Below, piece by piece: positions 33,967 through 44,921 of a DNA stretch of 64,000 nucleotides; positions within the stretch are counted from its first letter, which is position 1, and the number at the start of each line of letters is the position of its first letter. The stretch lies in the NCBI RefSeq assembly GCF_009663465.1, contig NZ_QXHU01000003.1, positions 62,001 through 126,000 on the forward strand, in the 5' to 3' direction. This DNA comes from Riemerella anatipestifer (lineage in GTDB: Bacteria; Bacteroidota; Bacteroidia; Flavobacteriales; Weeksellaceae). The notes under the pieces were generated by a model. The model was not told where the DNA came from, ran no database searches, and saw nothing but the letters and a program-made list of their open reading frames with translations. The position numbers and the translations under genes are program-made.

Positions 33967-35225
33967 TGTTCTGTTCTGTTTTTTTTGTTAGGAAGTATAA
34001 TTAGTCTTAAAGAAGAATCTCCATTGAGGTAACTCCACATCCAGTTGAAAAATATGGCGATTTTATTTCTCACCGAAAGAATCAGCATTAAATGTAAAAA
34101 CATCCAAAAAAACCATGCAAAAAAGCCCTGAAACTTCATATATGGTAAATCTACCACAGCTCTATGCTTCCCTATCGTTGCCATAGAGCCTTTATCAAAA
34201 TATTCGTACTCTTTCCAATCGTTTTCGGAGCGTTTGTTTAAATTATCACCTAAATTTCTTCCTTGATTTATAGCTACATTAGCCACCTGAGGGTGCCCTT
34301 GAGGATATTTAGGTGTTTCCATATAAGCAATGTCTCCTATTGCAAATATATTGTTATAACCTTTTACTCTATTGTAGCGGTCTACTCTGTATCTATTATT
34401 GATGATTTGTTCTTCTGATAATCCCTCAATAATATTTCCTTTTACACCAGCCGCCCATATCACATTATTAGACGGAATTTCTTTACCACTTTTTAGATAA
34501 ACTTTATTGCCGTCGTAGTTTACCACCCTGTCATCGCTGATAAATTTAACGCCCAACTTATTAAGATATTCCTCCGATTTATTCTGTGCTTCTTCGCTCA
34601 TTACCGCCAATGGCTTTTTGGTGGAACTTACCAAGATTATTTCTAAATCCCTGAAATTCATCTTAGGATAATCTCTAGGCAAAATATCTGCCTTCATTTC
34701 CGCAAATGCTCCTGCCAGCTCTACCCCTGTAGGACCACTGCCTACAATTACGATATTCCAATTACCATCATCAGACCTTTTTCTTTCTATAATAAGTTTC
34801 TCAAAAGTGAGTAAAATATGATTTCTAATACTGATAGCCTCTTGAGTATTTTTCATACCGTAACTCAATTGCTCCATTTGTTCGTTACCAAAAAAATTGG
34901 TTCTGCACCCTGTAGCTATAATCAGTTTATCATAAGAAAACTCAGAATCTTCTGTAATGATTTTATTTTCTTCAGGAAGTATTTTGGTAACCTCCGTCAT
35001 TCTATATTGTATATTTTTAGACTTTTGGAATATCTTTCTAAAAGGAAACGATATGTTAGAAGGTTCTATCCTCCCACACGCCACCTGATAAAATAAAGGC
35101 TGAAACATATGATGGTTCACTTTATCTATCACCATTACCTTTTTCCTTTTACCATTAAGTTTTCTCGCCAGTTGTAACCCAGCAAAACCGCCTCCTATGA
35201 TGATTATTTTCTCTCTTGCTTCCAC
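33963..35225 (-). CDS. ndh: Type II NADH dehydrogenase (NDH-2)
   Basis: 420 aa from the GTG at 35225 ([16 protein letters not shown]). A TTG at 35309 would start inside the odhB terminator and add a hydrophobic stretch not expected of the family. FAD-binding GGGFAGLQ at the N-terminus, NAD site [18 protein letters not shown] (about residue 160), and [11 protein letters not shown]. Two hydrophobic segments near the C-terminus ([18 protein letters not shown]) would hold it on the inner membrane. Oxidises NADH and reduces quinone without pumping protons. Overlaps trmD by 4 nt. Confidence 0.85.
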   Translation of the reverse strand: MEAREKIIIIGGGFAGLQLARKLNGKRKKVMVIDKVNHHMFQPLFYQVACGRIEPSNISFPFRKIFQKSKNIQYRMTEVTKILPEENKIITEDSEFSYDKLIIATGCRTNFFGNEQMEQLSYGMKNTQEAISIRNHILLTFEKLIIERKRSDDGNWNIVIVGSGPTGVELAGAFAEMKADILPRDYPKMNFRDLEIILVSSTKKPLAVMSEEAQNKSEEYLNKLGVKFISDDRVVNYDGNKVYLKSGKEIPSNNVIWAAGVKGNIIEGLSEEQIINNRYRVDRYNRVKGYNNIFAIGDIAYMETPKYPQGHPQVANVAINQGRNLGDNLNKRSENDWKEYEYFDKGSMATIGKHRAVVDLPYMKFQGFFAWFFWMFLHLMLILSVRNKIAIFFNWMWSYLNGDSSLRLIILPNKKNRTEQ

Positions 35226-35245
35226 AAAGTCTAAATTTAAAAGTA

Positions 35246-35253
35246 CAAATTTA
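35246..35253 (-). promoter_or_regulatory. -7 element for NDH-2/trmD
   Basis: Minus strand TAAATTTG, 20 nt before the GTG start. The nearest TTG is only 13 bp further up, shorter than usual, so support is moderate. Confidence 0.45.
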
Positions 35254-35292
35254 AAGATTTTAACTACAACTATTACTCCTACAAGGAGCAAT

Positions 35293-35334
35293 AAAAAACT
35301 CCTACCCAAAAAGAATTGAGTGGGAGTTTTTTTT
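35293..35334 (-). terminator. Intrinsic terminator after odhB
   Basis: Minus strand: AAAAAAAACTCCCAC pairs with GGAGTTTTTT across a short loop, followed by T residues. Separates odhB from the NDH-2 gene. Confidence 0.8.
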
Positions 35335-35354
35335 AATTATTATTATGTGATTGA

Positions 35355-36587
35355 CTAAAGTTCTAATCCTCTTCTTTCATCACCTCCTAGCAAATGTTCT
35401 ACAGGATTATCAATAGCTTCTTTTACCGCTACTAAGAAACCTACAGATTCTCTTCCGTCTATAATTCTATGGTCATAAGATAATGCTAGATACATCATTG
35501 GACGAATAACTACTTGCCCATCTACTGCCACTGGTCTTTGGATAATGTTGTGCATTCCTAAAATTGCAGATTGAGGCGGATTGATAATCGGTGTTGAAAG
35601 CATAGACCCAAATACCCCACCATTAGTGATAGTAAAAGTTCCTCCTGTCATTTCATCTACCGTAATTTTCCCGTTTCTTGCCTTCTCTGCTAGTTCCTTA
35701 ATGCTAGCCTCTACACCACGGAAAGACATTGTTTCTGCATTTCTAAGTACAGGAACCATAAGCCCTTTAGGACCAGATACAGCCACAGAAACATCGCAGA
35801 AATCATAAGTAATCATTTGATTGCCGTCTATCATAGAGTTTACCTCTGGATACATTTGTAACGCTCTAGTAACCGCCTTTGTAAAGAAAGACATAAAGCC
35901 TAAACCTACACCGTGCTTCGCTGCAAACTCCTCTTTATATTGTTTTCTAATTCTGAAAATCTCACTCATATCTACCTCATTGAAAGTAGTAAGCATCGCC
36001 GTCTCATTCTTAACAGAAACTAAACGCTGAGCTAATTTTCTTCTCAATGAAGATAATTTAGTTGTCTTAGAAGATCTAGACCCATTAGTAGCAAATACAG
36101 AACCCATAGCCGGTACAGAAGCCTGTTCTGCATCTTCTTTAGTAATTCTACCATCTCTACCTGTTCCTTTTACTTGAGATGCCTCTACCCCTTTTTCATC
36201 TAGAATTTTCTTAGCTGCAGGAGACGGTGTTCCTGTAGCATAGGTTGCAGGAGAAGCCTCTTGTTTTGGAGCTTCTGCTTTAACTTCTTCTTTCTTTTCT
36301 TCTACTTTAGCAGTCTCTTGCTTAGCTGCACCACCTTCTGGTTTAGCCGCACTCATATCAATTAGACAAACCACTTGTCCTACTTCTACTACGTCGCCTT
36401 CTTCTGCCTTTAGCGTAATGATACCACTTTCTTCAGCTGGAAGTTCTAGCGTTGCCTTATCAGAATCTACTTCTGCAATAGGCTGATCTTTTTCTACATA
36501 ATCACCATCTTGAACCAACCAAGTAGCGATTTCTACTTCTGTAATAGACTCTCCCGGAGAGGGAACTTTCATTTCTAATATTGACAT
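35355..36587 (-). CDS. odhB: 2-oxoglutarate dehydrogenase E2 (dihydrolipoyl succinyltransferase)
   Basis: 410 aa. N-terminal lipoyl domain with lipoylated Lys44 ([12 protein letters not shown]), Ala/Lys/Glu linker, E3-binding domain ([27 protein letters not shown], about residues 120-150), and the C-terminal catalytic domain with His373 and Asp377 in SYDHRIIDG. Core of the TCA-cycle complex making succinyl-CoA. Lies 53 bp after odhA and ends at a terminator. The E3 gene is not in the window. Confidence 0.96.
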   Translation of the reverse strand: MSILEMKVPSPGESITEVEIATWLVQDGDYVEKDQPIAEVDSDKATLELPAEESGIITLKAEEGDVVEVGQVVCLIDMSAAKPEGGAAKQETAKVEEKKEEVKAEAPKQEASPATYATGTPSPAAKKILDEKGVEASQVKGTGRDGRITKEDAEQASVPAMGSVFATNGSRSSKTTKLSSLRRKLAQRLVSVKNETAMLTTFNEVDMSEIFRIRKQYKEEFAAKHGVGLGFMSFFTKAVTRALQMYPEVNSMIDGNQMITYDFCDVSVAVSGPKGLMVPVLRNAETMSFRGVEASIKELAEKARNGKITVDEMTGGTFTITNGGVFGSMLSTPIINPPQSAILGMHNIIQRPVAVDGQVVIRPMMYLALSYDHRIIDGRESVGFLVAVKEAIDNPVEHLLGGDERRGLEL

Positions 36588-36640
36588 ATTGGGGTATTTT
36601 TTATTATTCGTTGATTTTTATTTTTAATATTACTCTATTT

Positions 36641-39400
36641 CTAGATACCAAATGTTTGGTTAATTACATTAGTTTGGTTAATCTCATACTTCTTATGGCT
36701 ACCTGGTGCTGGTGTTCCACTAGGTACTGGTGCAATTACTTGTACATCGTACTTGCGGAAATTTCTCAAAATATAAGACCAAGCTCCCATATTCTCTGGT
36801 TCTTCTTGAACCCATACAAAATCTTTTCTGTTAGAATATTTAGACAACACAGTCTCTATTTTCTCTGAATCCAAAGGATACAACTGCTCCAGCCTTACTA
36901 AAGCTACTTTCTCATCTCCTAATTCTTCTTTTTTAGCCAATAAATCGTAATAAACCTTACCAGAACACATCACTAACCTCTCCACCTTAGAAGCATCAGC
37001 CGTAGCATCATCAATCACTGGTTGGAAACTTCCGTTTGCTAACTCTTCCATAGAAGAAATAACCTTAGGGTGTCTCAGTAACGACTTAGGTGTCATTACC
37101 ACTAACGGTTTTCTAAACGGAAACTTCATTTGCCTTCTCAATAAATGGAAATAATTGGCTGGAACTGTACAGTTAGCTACGAAAATATTATTATTAGCAC
37201 AAAGCGTTAAAAATCTCTCTAACCTAGCCGAAGAGTGTTCTGCACCTTGCCCTTCAGAGCCGTGAGGTAACAACATTACCAAACCATTTTGCAGCTTCCA
37301 TTTTTCTTCTGCAGCTACCAAATATTGGTCCACAATAATTTGAGCGCCATTCACGAAATCTCCAAACTGTGCTTCCCAAATGGTTAAAGTATCAGGCGAT
37401 GCCATAGCATAACCATAATCAAACCCTAAAACAGCGTACTCTGATAGTAATGAGTTATAAATATGAAACTGCTGACTTTCGTTGATATGTTGTAATGGTA
37501 CATATTCCTCCTCTGCATCTTCTGTTTTTACCACTGCATGACGGTGAGAGAAAGTACCTCTCTCCACATCTTCCCCAGAAATTCTCACATTGTAACCTTC
37601 TGCAAGAAGCGTAGCATAAGCTAAAAGTTCTGCCATCGCCCAATCTAGCTTATCCTCTTCTATCATTTTTAACCTTTGGTCAAAAAGTCTAGTGATTTTT
37701 CTTATGAACGCCTTGTCTTTAGGTAAAGAAGACATCTTAACTGCCAACTCTTTTAACTGTTCAGCATTGTATTGAGTTTCTACAGCCTTTAGAACTTTTT
37801 GTTTATTTGCAGGGTCTAGATACTTAATCCAAACCTGTTCCATAAATACATCTAAAGTATTTTTTTGAATTTCTTTAGATGCATCAAAATCTTTATCAAG
37901 AAGGGTTTTAAATTCTTCCTCCATCTTCTTCAACACTCCTTCAGAAAGCACTCCTTCTTTCTCTAGCTTGATTTTATAAATCTCTCTAGGATTAGGGTGT
38001 TTTGCTATGGTATTATAAAGTTTAGGCTGTGTAAAACGAGGTTCATCACCTTCGTTATGCCCATATTTTCTATAACCTAACAAATCTATATAAACATCTT
38101 TGCCAAACGCTGCTCTATAATCCGCCGCAAATCTAATTGCGTGTACCACAGCTTCTACATCATCTGCATTTACGTGCATCACAGGCGAATCTGTTACCTT
38201 AGCAATATCTGTACAGTAAGTAGAAGACCTTGCATCTAGATAATTGGTTGTAAACCCTACCTGATTATTAACTACAATATGAACCGTTCCTCCTGTCTTG
38301 TAACCGTCTAAAGTCATCATTTGTGCAATCTCATAGACAATCCCTTGTCCTGCAATAGCTGCATCTCCGTGAATAACGATAGGCAATACTTTCTTAAAAT
38401 TATTACCATAAGTATGGTCTATTTTAGCTCTAGAAATACCTTGTACTAAAGAAGCTACAGTTTCCAAGTGAGACGGGTTAGGCGTTAAATTGATAATTAC
38501 CTCTTCCCCTGCAGCCGTTTTTATTTTCGTGGTAGAACCTAAGTGATACTTAACATCTCCAGAAAATACATCTTCCTCAAACTCTTTACCTTCAAATTCA
38601 GAGAAGATTTGCTTGTATGATTTCCCAAAGATATTAGTTAATACATTAAGCCTCCCTCTGTGTGCCATACCTAAAACCACTTCATCTACACCGTGTTTTG
38701 ACGAACGACTGATAAGCTGGTCCAAGGCTGGAATTAAAGATTCTCCGCCTTCTAGTGAAAATCTCTTCTGCCCCACAAACTTGGTATGAAGATAGTTTTC
38801 AAAAGCTACCGCTTGATTTAATTTGGATAAAATTTCTATCTTTTCGTCTGCCGAAAGTATAGGGTGATTTTCATTTTTAGCAATCCACTGACGAATAAAT
38901 TCCTTCTCCTCTACCTCACGAATATGCATATATTCTATACCGATAGAGTCGCAATAGATTTGGTCTAAATGACGAATAATATCTGCCAAAGTAGCTGCTC
39001 CCGGCATTCCTGTTTCTGTAGCAGAATTAAATTTAGTTTCTAAATCTGACTTTGACAACCCAAAATTTTCTATAGATAAATCAGGAAGATAAGTTCTCCT
39101 CTCTCTAACAGGGTTAGTTCTAGTAAACAAATGTCCTCTAGTTCTATAAGCCTCTATTAAGTTAAGAACTTTAAACTCCTTTATAATATCATCTGGGACA
39201 CCTACTTGCTGAGATAAAGAAGACGCACCTACTTTTTCTGTAAAAGAATCGTCTTCACCAAAATTTTCTAGAGCAAAATCAAACCCTTGAAAAAAAGCTT
39301 TCCAAGATGGCTCTAAACTATCTGGGTATTTTAAGTACTGCTGGTACATGCTATCTATGAAATCAGCATGTGTTGCATTTAAGAATGAAAATTTATCCAT
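36641..39400 (-). CDS. odhA: 2-oxoglutarate dehydrogenase E1
   Basis: 919 aa, full length for the thiamine diphosphate E1. N-terminal helix FLNATHADFIDSMYQQYLKYPDSLEPSWKAFF (E2 contact), LGMAHRGRLNVL, HGDAAIAGQGIVYE, NNQVGFTT and the C-terminal transketolase domain with LLPHGSEGQGAEHSSARLERFL. Decarboxylates 2-oxoglutarate and passes the succinyl group to the E2 lipoyl arm. Forms an operon with odhB. A TAAATTTG element at 39448-39455 (minus) lies 48 nt upstream. Confidence 0.96.
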   Translation of the reverse strand: MDKFSFLNATHADFIDSMYQQYLKYPDSLEPSWKAFFQGFDFALENFGEDDSFTEKVGASSLSQQVGVPDDIIKEFKVLNLIEAYRTRGHLFTRTNPVRERRTYLPDLSIENFGLSKSDLETKFNSATETGMPGAATLADIIRHLDQIYCDSIGIEYMHIREVEEKEFIRQWIAKNENHPILSADEKIEILSKLNQAVAFENYLHTKFVGQKRFSLEGGESLIPALDQLISRSSKHGVDEVVLGMAHRGRLNVLTNIFGKSYKQIFSEFEGKEFEEDVFSGDVKYHLGSTTKIKTAAGEEVIINLTPNPSHLETVASLVQGISRAKIDHTYGNNFKKVLPIVIHGDAAIAGQGIVYEIAQMMTLDGYKTGGTVHIVVNNQVGFTTNYLDARSSTYCTDIAKVTDSPVMHVNADDVEAVVHAIRFAADYRAAFGKDVYIDLLGYRKYGHNEGDEPRFTQPKLYNTIAKHPNPREIYKIKLEKEGVLSEGVLKKMEEEFKTLLDKDFDASKEIQKNTLDVFMEQVWIKYLDPANKQKVLKAVETQYNAEQLKELAVKMSSLPKDKAFIRKITRLFDQRLKMIEEDKLDWAMAELLAYATLLAEGYNVRISGEDVERGTFSHRHAVVKTEDAEEEYVPLQHINESQQFHIYNSLLSEYAVLGFDYGYAMASPDTLTIWEAQFGDFVNGAQIIVDQYLVAAEEKWKLQNGLVMLLPHGSEGQGAEHSSARLERFLTLCANNNIFVANCTVPANYFHLLRRQMKFPFRKPLVVMTPKSLLRHPKVISSMEELANGSFQPVIDDATADASKVERLVMCSGKVYYDLLAKKEELGDEKVALVRLEQLYPLDSEKIETVLSKYSNRKDFVWVQEEPENMGAWSYILRNFRKYDVQVIAPVPSGTPAPGSHKKYEINQTNVINQTFGI

Positions 39401-39447
39401 TATGACAGATTTATCTGTTTTTTAAATTTAACTTTTTATACGATGCA

Positions 39448-39455
39448 CAAATTTA
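39448..39455 (-). promoter_or_regulatory. -7 element upstream of odhA
   Basis: Minus strand TAAATTTG (TAnnTTTG). A TTG stands 25 bp further up, slightly beyond the usual spacing. Confidence 0.45.
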
Positions 39456-39515
39456 TTAAAAAAAAACGATTCAGAAAACTCCAATAACCAAAGTTTATTT
39501 TTTCCTTCATATCTT

Positions 39516-40550
39516 TTAAGACGATACTGGTAATGCTATTTTTAGCAATACTGGTTTATTCTCTACAGGTGTTTCTATAAAGACCTCTTGTAATTTACCA
39601 GTCCTTAAGCTGTCTTCCTCTGCTTTTTTTAATAACTTATTGATAACCGAAACTCTATTAGCATAATCTCCCTTATAATACATCACATACAATCTAGAAG
39701 CGTCCTGCATATGATAAGTAAAGTTGTTATCTGTAATCTCTGATTTTTTAGACAGCGGTATTCCATAAAAATAGCTTACCTCTTTATCCTTATAACTTTT
39801 AGCTTGAGTGATGAGCATAGGAAAACCAAATTCATCTTCCTTTTTACCTAAATCATTCATCACAAAATTGACTACTTTATGATGATTTTTAACTAAATCT
39901 TTAAAATAAATGGTTTTGTTTTTATTTTGAGTATTGGCATTGATACCTACTAGAACAGCAGCTTCTTGATTTTCTATCATGAGGCTATCGTACTTAATAT
40001 TGGTTAAAATTTCTATTTTATCCACCTTATTACTCAACACTGCTTTTAAATTCCGAAGGCTCTCATCTACCATTCCCTCAAAATTTTCTACTGAAAACAG
40101 ATTGACATAACGATTTAAAAGTGTCTTTTTAGGTGTCGTTACCACCCATATCAATCGAGTTTTTTTACCCTTTGGTAAAAACTTAATATCTACTTTGAGA
40201 GGTGCATTGGTATCCGCATCAAAAAACTCGTATCTTAGAGTTTTTTCAAAATTTTCATATCTAATAAAAACCATTCCTACCCCTTTCTTAGCATCTACAA
40301 AGTTCATAGAACTTCCCTGCCCTTCATAAGGTAGAAAATATTCGAATTTCAATTTAGGATTTTGAGTAAAGTATTGATACCATCTAGTAAGATTCTGAAA
40401 ATTACTAAATTGCGGATAAACTTTATCTATGGGATAATCAATTTCTCTTTCTACTTTAAAGGATTTGCTCTCATCAACAAACAACATAGAGACCGCATAA
40501 ACACCAGACAATAATATCCCTAAAACCAAAATAAACTTCAACCAACGCAT
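39516..40550 (-). CDS. Membrane-anchored SRPBCC-like protein
   Basis: 344 aa. One N-terminal hydrophobic segment (about residues 4-26) acts as anchor or signal. Residues ~33-175 look like a START/SRPBCC domain (FKVEREIDYPIDKVYPQFSNFQNLTRWYQYF, then TRLIWVVTTPKK), the second half (185-344) resembles a GyrI/effector-binding-like fold. Ligand unknown. The gene starts 10 nt after the clpS stop and may be co-transcribed with it. Confidence 0.7.
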   Translation of the reverse strand: MRWLKFILVLGILLSGVYAVSMLFVDESKSFKVEREIDYPIDKVYPQFSNFQNLTRWYQYFTQNPKLKFEYFLPYEGQGSSMNFVDAKKGVGMVFIRYENFEKTLRYEFFDADTNAPLKVDIKFLPKGKKTRLIWVVTTPKKTLLNRYVNLFSVENFEGMVDESLRNLKAVLSNKVDKIEILTNIKYDSLMIENQEAAVLVGINANTQNKNKTIYFKDLVKNHHKVVNFVMNDLGKKEDEFGFPMLITQAKSYKDKEVSYFYGIPLSKKSEITDNNFTYHMQDASRLYVMYYKGDYANRVSVINKLLKKAEEDSLRTGKLQEVFIETPVENKPVLLKIALPVSS

Positions 40551-40560
40551 AAGATTATTT

Positions 40561-40848
40561 TTAGATTATTTCACTAGACAATCCTCTTAAAATCAGTTTT
40601 TTATGCATAGGCTGAATCAGTTCTAAATCGCCTGTTTTTACAGTACACTTACCCTTATAATGTACCAAAAACGTGCATTGTTCCGCCTGTTCTAGTGTAT
40701 GGGCACATACTTCTATAAGAGATTCTATAACGAAGTCAAAAGTATTAAAATCATCATTATGCAGTACAAGCCTATGTTTTGCTTCTACAGAAGACAAAAC
40801 ACTAACCTCTTCTTCGCTCTCTCTATTGGGAATAATTTGAAATACCAT
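40561..40848 (-). CDS. clpS: ATP-dependent Clp protease adaptor ClpS
   Basis: 95 aa from the ATG at 40848; a TTG at 40872 would add 8 residues. ClpS core: HRLVLHNDDFNTFDFVIESLIEVCAHTLEQAEQCTFLVHYKGKCTVKTG, with the acid N-degron pocket motif (NDD-F-T-F). It delivers N-end-rule substrates to ClpAP/ClpCP. Lies 4 nt (TTG) or 28 nt (ATG) after the CNNM-type gene. Confidence 0.92.
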   Translation of the reverse strand: MVFQIIPNRESEEEVSVLSSVEAKHRLVLHNDDFNTFDFVIESLIEVCAHTLEQAEQCTFLVHYKGKCTVKTGDLELIQPMHKKLILRGLSSEII

Positions 40849-40876
40849 CTTTAAATCTATAGCTTTCAACAATTAT

Positions 40877-42229
40877 TTAATTGTCTGTAGAAATCTCTCC
40901 TAGTTCACCAAAGAAACTTTCATTATAGGTAAGCTCTACCATTTCTACACTTTTATTATTCATTTTCAGTATTTTAAAATGGTAACTTTCAAAATCAAAC
41001 TCTTGATTTTCCTCTGGAATTTCTTCCAAACGATGAAGTATAAAACCTGCTAAAGTATTAAACTCACCCTCTTCAGGCAATGGTTTTGGTAAAAAATCGT
41101 TAATCTCTTCAAGTGGCTGTGTGGCTTTAACCCAATAAGTATTTTCTCCTATTTTATCCACAATCTTCTCTTCTTCATCTTCCTCATCTTGTATCTCTCC
41201 CACCAACTCTTCTAATATATCCTCTAGCGTGATAATACCTTCCGTACCTCCAAACTCATCTATCACAATAGCAATATGCTGTTTTTTAAGCTGGAAACTT
41301 TTCAACAAGTCAGAAATCTTTTTACTTCCAACTACAAAATAAGCCTCTCTTAAAAAACCTCTCAAATCTTCATGAGTAAGTTCTCCTTTAGTTTTAATAT
41401 AGTTTCTAATAATTTCCTTAGTATAAAATATACCTATCACATTATCTATAGAATCCTCATAAACAGGAATACGAGAGTAACCACTTTCCATTATAATCTC
41501 TATAATTTCATCTATCGAAGTTTCTATATCAATAGATAAAATATTTTGACGTGGCACCATAATTTGTTTTGCAGAATGGTCTGTAAAATCAAAAGCGTTC
41601 TTTATAATCTCATAGTTTTCTTCTTCTATCTCACCACCATCGGCACTCTGTTTTACCAAAAGCTGTAATTCTTCAGTAGAATGTATCTCATGCTCCGAAG
41701 CAGGATTTATCTTTATCAGCCTCAAAAAAGCATTAGATATTGAATTCATCAGCCATATAAATGGTCTAAAAATATTATAGAACAATTTGAGTGGTGCAGC
41801 AATGAACAAAGTCGTTTCTTCTGCCTTTCGTATCGCTATAGATTTGGGCACCAACTCTCCAAATACTATATGCATCACTGTAATAATAAGAAAGCTAAGC
41901 ACCAAAGATATCGTGGTAACTGTAGTAGTATCTACACTAATACTAAAGTACTTAAACAAACCTTCTATAATATGATGAAGTGCACTCTCTCCAACCCAAC
42001 CTAACGCTAAAGAGGCTAAAGTAATACCTAATTGCGTAGCAGAAAGATAGGCATCTAAATTTTTGATAATACCTTCTGCCTGCTTTGCCATAGCATTACC
42101 TTCGGCAGCTTTAATTTGAATTTGAGAATAGCGTACTTTAACTATTGAGAACTCTGCGGCAACGAAGAAGCCGTTTAGTAGAACTAAAAAAATTGCGATA
42201 AAAATTTTGACTATACTGTCGGGATCCAT
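40877..42229 (-). CDS. CNNM/HlyC-CorC family membrane protein
   Basis: 450 aa. N-terminal CNNM (DUF21) domain with four hydrophobic segments (about residues 5-160; LLNGFFVAAEFSIVKVRYSQIQ), a CBS pair (about 205-325; MVPRQNILSID, SGYSRIPVYEDSIDNVIGIFYTKEI, HIAIVIDEFGGTEGIITLEDILEELVGEI) and a C-terminal CorC_HlyC domain (about 345-440). Family members include Mg2+/Co2+ exporters and, in gliding bacteria, GldE. No catalytic residues to define function. A TATCTTTG promoter sits upstream. Confidence 0.85.
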   Translation of the reverse strand: MDPDSIVKIFIAIFLVLLNGFFVAAEFSIVKVRYSQIQIKAAEGNAMAKQAEGIIKNLDAYLSATQLGITLASLALGWVGESALHHIIEGLFKYFSISVDTTTVTTISLVLSFLIITVMHIVFGELVPKSIAIRKAEETTLFIAAPLKLFYNIFRPFIWLMNSISNAFLRLIKINPASEHEIHSTEELQLLVKQSADGGEIEEENYEIIKNAFDFTDHSAKQIMVPRQNILSIDIETSIDEIIEIIMESGYSRIPVYEDSIDNVIGIFYTKEIIRNYIKTKGELTHEDLRGFLREAYFVVGSKKISDLLKSFQLKKQHIAIVIDEFGGTEGIITLEDILEELVGEIQDEEDEEEKIVDKIGENTYWVKATQPLEEINDFLPKPLPEEGEFNTLAGFILHRLEEIPEENQEFDFESYHFKILKMNNKSVEMVELTYNESFFGELGEISTDN

Positions 42230-42255
42230 TTAGTTTTATAAATTATAATGATATG

Positions 42256-42288
42256 CAAAGATAAATATTTTTTCACAACAAAAGACAA
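42256..42288 (-). promoter_or_regulatory. Promoter of the CNNM-clpS transcript
   Basis: Minus strand: TTG (42288-42286), 22-bp spacer, TATCTTTG (42263-42256), 27 nt before the ATG. Confidence 0.6.
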
Positions 42289-42329
42289 TCTACCTAATTT
42301 TTGACAATACTCGTCTGTCTAAAAAGTAT

Positions 42330-42364
42330 AAAAGCATCAGAAAGTAAATTTCTGATGCTTTTAG
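42330..42364. terminator. Terminator of the atp operon
   Basis: Perfect 14-bp stem AAAAGCATCAGAAA (42330-42343) with 42349-42362, loop GTAAA; T-rich on both sides. Ends the atpBEFHAG transcript (minus). Confidence 0.88.
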
Positions 42365-42385
42365 TATCTATCACAAAATAAAACT

Positions 42386-43255
42386 CTATCCATTCTTCAG
42401 TGCTTCTGCACCAGAAACAATTTCTAAAATTTCATTAGTAATGGCTGCCTGACGAGCTTTATTATAGTAAATTACTAATTCATTCTTAAGAGCCTGTGCA
42501 TTATCCGTTGCCTTATGCATTGCCGTCATTCTAGCTCCATGTTCCGAAGCAATAGAATCTAAAACGGCTTTATAAACCTGAGTTTTAATAGACTTAGGAA
42601 TAAGCACATCTAAAATCTCATTTCTATTGGGCTCAAAAAGATAATCTGTTTCTATAGCTTTACCGCCTTCTTCAGAATCCTTAATTGCTATAGGCAAAAG
42701 TTTTTCCGTTTGTACTGTTTGGGTAGCAGCATTCAAGAATTTGTTATAAATAAGATACACTTCATCAAATCTCTCCTCACGGAAATCTTTCATCACTCCA
42801 TAAACAATATTAGCAACCGCCTCAAAGCTAAGATTATCAAAGATATGGCTTTCATTACTATATGGAGTTTTAATCTTCTTTACTGCATCATAAACCTTCT
42901 TACCTATAGTTATCACCTCTACCTTCTTATCAGAATTTTGTGATAACTGAGCATTAAGCTCTTTAATAATAGAAGAGTTGAATGCTCCTGCTAAACCTCT
43001 GTTAGAAGATATTGCAATATACAATACTCTCTTTACTTCTCTTTGTTTAGCGTAGATAGAAACCTTATCCGCATCTGAACTTGTATTTACATTCTCAATA
43101 ATTTCCTGTAACTTTTCAGAATAAGGTCTCAACATCACGATGGCATCTTGCGCTTTCTTTAGTTTCGCAGCGGAAACCATTTTCATCGCACTTGTAATCT
43201 GCATCGTAGAAGAGATGGAAGTTATTCGCCCTCGTATTTCTTTTAAATTTGCCAT
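42386..43255 (-). CDS. atpG: ATP synthase gamma subunit
   Basis: 289 aa. N-terminal helix (MANLKEIRGRITSISSTMQITSAMKMVSAAKLKKA) and C-terminal helix (RMTAMHKATDNAQAL..YYNKARQAAITNEILEIVSGAEAL) form the rotating coiled coil; ISSNRGLAGAFNSS is the family's conserved segment. Central shaft of F1. Last gene of the operon; no beta (atpD) or epsilon (atpC) follows, a known arrangement in Bacteroidota. Confidence 0.96.
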   Translation of the reverse strand: MANLKEIRGRITSISSTMQITSAMKMVSAAKLKKAQDAIVMLRPYSEKLQEIIENVNTSSDADKVSIYAKQREVKRVLYIAISSNRGLAGAFNSSIIKELNAQLSQNSDKKVEVITIGKKVYDAVKKIKTPYSNESHIFDNLSFEAVANIVYGVMKDFREERFDEVYLIYNKFLNAATQTVQTEKLLPIAIKDSEEGGKAIETDYLFEPNRNEILDVLIPKSIKTQVYKAVLDSIASEHGARMTAMHKATDNAQALKNELVIYYNKARQAAITNEILEIVSGAEALKNG

Positions 43256-43326
43256 ATTTTATGGATTCAAAATTTAAAACTCCGAGTTTAAAAATTATCT
43301 TCTAAACTCGGAATTATGAGTTATTT

Positions 43327-44904
43327 TTAGTTATACTTAGATGCTAAATCATTAGCAGCTTGTCTTAGCACACCTGTAATTTCATCATCAATTTTACCTG
43401 CCTTAATTTTAGCCATAGTGTCTGGGTGCTTAGATCTCAAGAATTCTACATATTCTTTTTGGAACTCTTTAACCTTATTTACAGGTACATTTCTCAATAA
43501 GTTTTCTGTACCAGCATAAATCATCGCCACTTGGCTATCTACAGGTAGTGGAGAGTTTACTGGTTGCTTAAGAATTTCCACATTTTTCTCACCTTTTGTG
43601 ATTACCGCTAAAGTTGCAGCATCAAGGTCAGAACCGAACTTAGCAAACGCTTCTAATTCTTTATATTGTGCTTGGTCTAACTTAAGTGTACCTGATACTT
43701 TTTTCATTGATTTAATCTGAGCGTTACCTCCTACTCTCGATACAGAGATACCTACGTTGATTGCAGGACGCACCCCAGAGTTAAATAAATCTGACTCTAA
43801 GAATATCTGTCCATCTGTAATAGAGATTACGTTAGTAGGGATATAAGCAGATACGTCTCCCGCTTGAGTCTCGATAATTGGTAATGCAGTAAGAGAACCT
43901 CCTCCTTTAACGATTGGTTTTAAAGAATCAGGAAGGTCGTTCATTTGCTTAGCAATACTATCATCAGCAATTACCTTAGCAGCTCTTTCTAAAAGTCTAG
44001 AGTGTAAATAGAATACGTCCCCTGGATAAGCCTCACGACCTGGTGGTCTTCTTAATAAAAGTGAAAGCTCACGATAAGCGACTGCTTGTTTAGATAAGTC
44101 ATCATAAACGATAAGAGCAGGACGACCTGTATCACGGAAATACTCTCCAATAGCAGCACCTGCCATAGGAGCATACACCTGCATAGGTGAAGGGTCTGAA
44201 GCATTAGCCGCTACTACTACTGTATAAGCCATCGCTCCTTTATCCTCTAGTGTTTTAACAATTTGTGCTACAGTAGAACCTTTCTGACCTACTGCAACAT
44301 AAATACAGAATACAGGCTCACCAGCATCATAAAACTCTTTTTGGTTAAGAATCGTGTCTATCGCTACAGTAGTTTTACCTGTTTGACGGTCACCAATGAT
44401 AAGCTCTCTCTGACCTCTTCCGATAGGAATCATAGAGTCAACCGCTACGATACCTGTTTGCAAAGGCTCATTAACTGGCTGTCTGTAGATAACCCCTGGA
44501 GCTTTTCTTTCCAAAGGCATCTCATAAAGCTCTCCTCCGATAGGACCTTTACCATCTATAGGGTTACCTAGAGTATCTACAACTCTTCCTAACATACCCT
44601 CTCCTACTTTGATAGAAGAAATTCTGTTAGTTCTTTTAACAGTATCCCCTTCTTTTACTTGTTTAGACTCTCCTAGTAGAGCAACCCCTACATTATCTTC
44701 TTCTAAGTTTAATACAATTCCTTCAATACCACTTTCAAATTTAACAAGCTCACCGTATTGTACATTTTCTAGTCCATATACACGAGCAATACCGTCTCCT
44801 ATTTGAAGCACTGTACCTACTTCCTCAACATTAGATTGAGTATCAAAATTTGCTAATTGCTGTTTTAAAATTGCAGATACTTCTGCTGGATTTATTTCTG
44901 CCAT
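43327..44904 (-). CDS. atpA: ATP synthase alpha subunit
   Basis: 525 aa. Walker [16 protein letters not shown] (about residues 170-184), [14 protein letters not shown] near residue 380 and the N-terminal beta barrel [20 protein letters not shown]. Forms the F1 hexamer with beta and holds the non-catalytic nucleotide sites. 17 nt after atpH, 71 nt before atpG. Confidence 0.97.
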   Translation of the reverse strand: MAEINPAEVSAILKQQLANFDTQSNVEEVGTVLQIGDGIARVYGLENVQYGELVKFESGIEGIVLNLEEDNVGVALLGESKQVKEGDTVKRTNRISSIKVGEGMLGRVVDTLGNPIDGKGPIGGELYEMPLERKAPGVIYRQPVNEPLQTGIVAVDSMIPIGRGQRELIIGDRQTGKTTVAIDTILNQKEFYDAGEPVFCIYVAVGQKGSTVAQIVKTLEDKGAMAYTVVVAANASDPSPMQVYAPMAGAAIGEYFRDTGRPALIVYDDLSKQAVAYRELSLLLRRPPGREAYPGDVFYLHSRLLERAAKVIADDSIAKQMNDLPDSLKPIVKGGGSLTALPIIETQAGDVSAYIPTNVISITDGQIFLESDLFNSGVRPAINVGISVSRVGGNAQIKSMKKVSGTLKLDQAQYKELEAFAKFGSDLDAATLAVITKGEKNVEILKQPVNSPLPVDSQVAMIYAGTENLLRNVPVNKVKEFQKEYVEFLRSKHPDTMAKIKAGKIDDEITGVLRQAANDLASKYN

Positions 44905-44921
44905 TGTATGGTTATTTTTTC

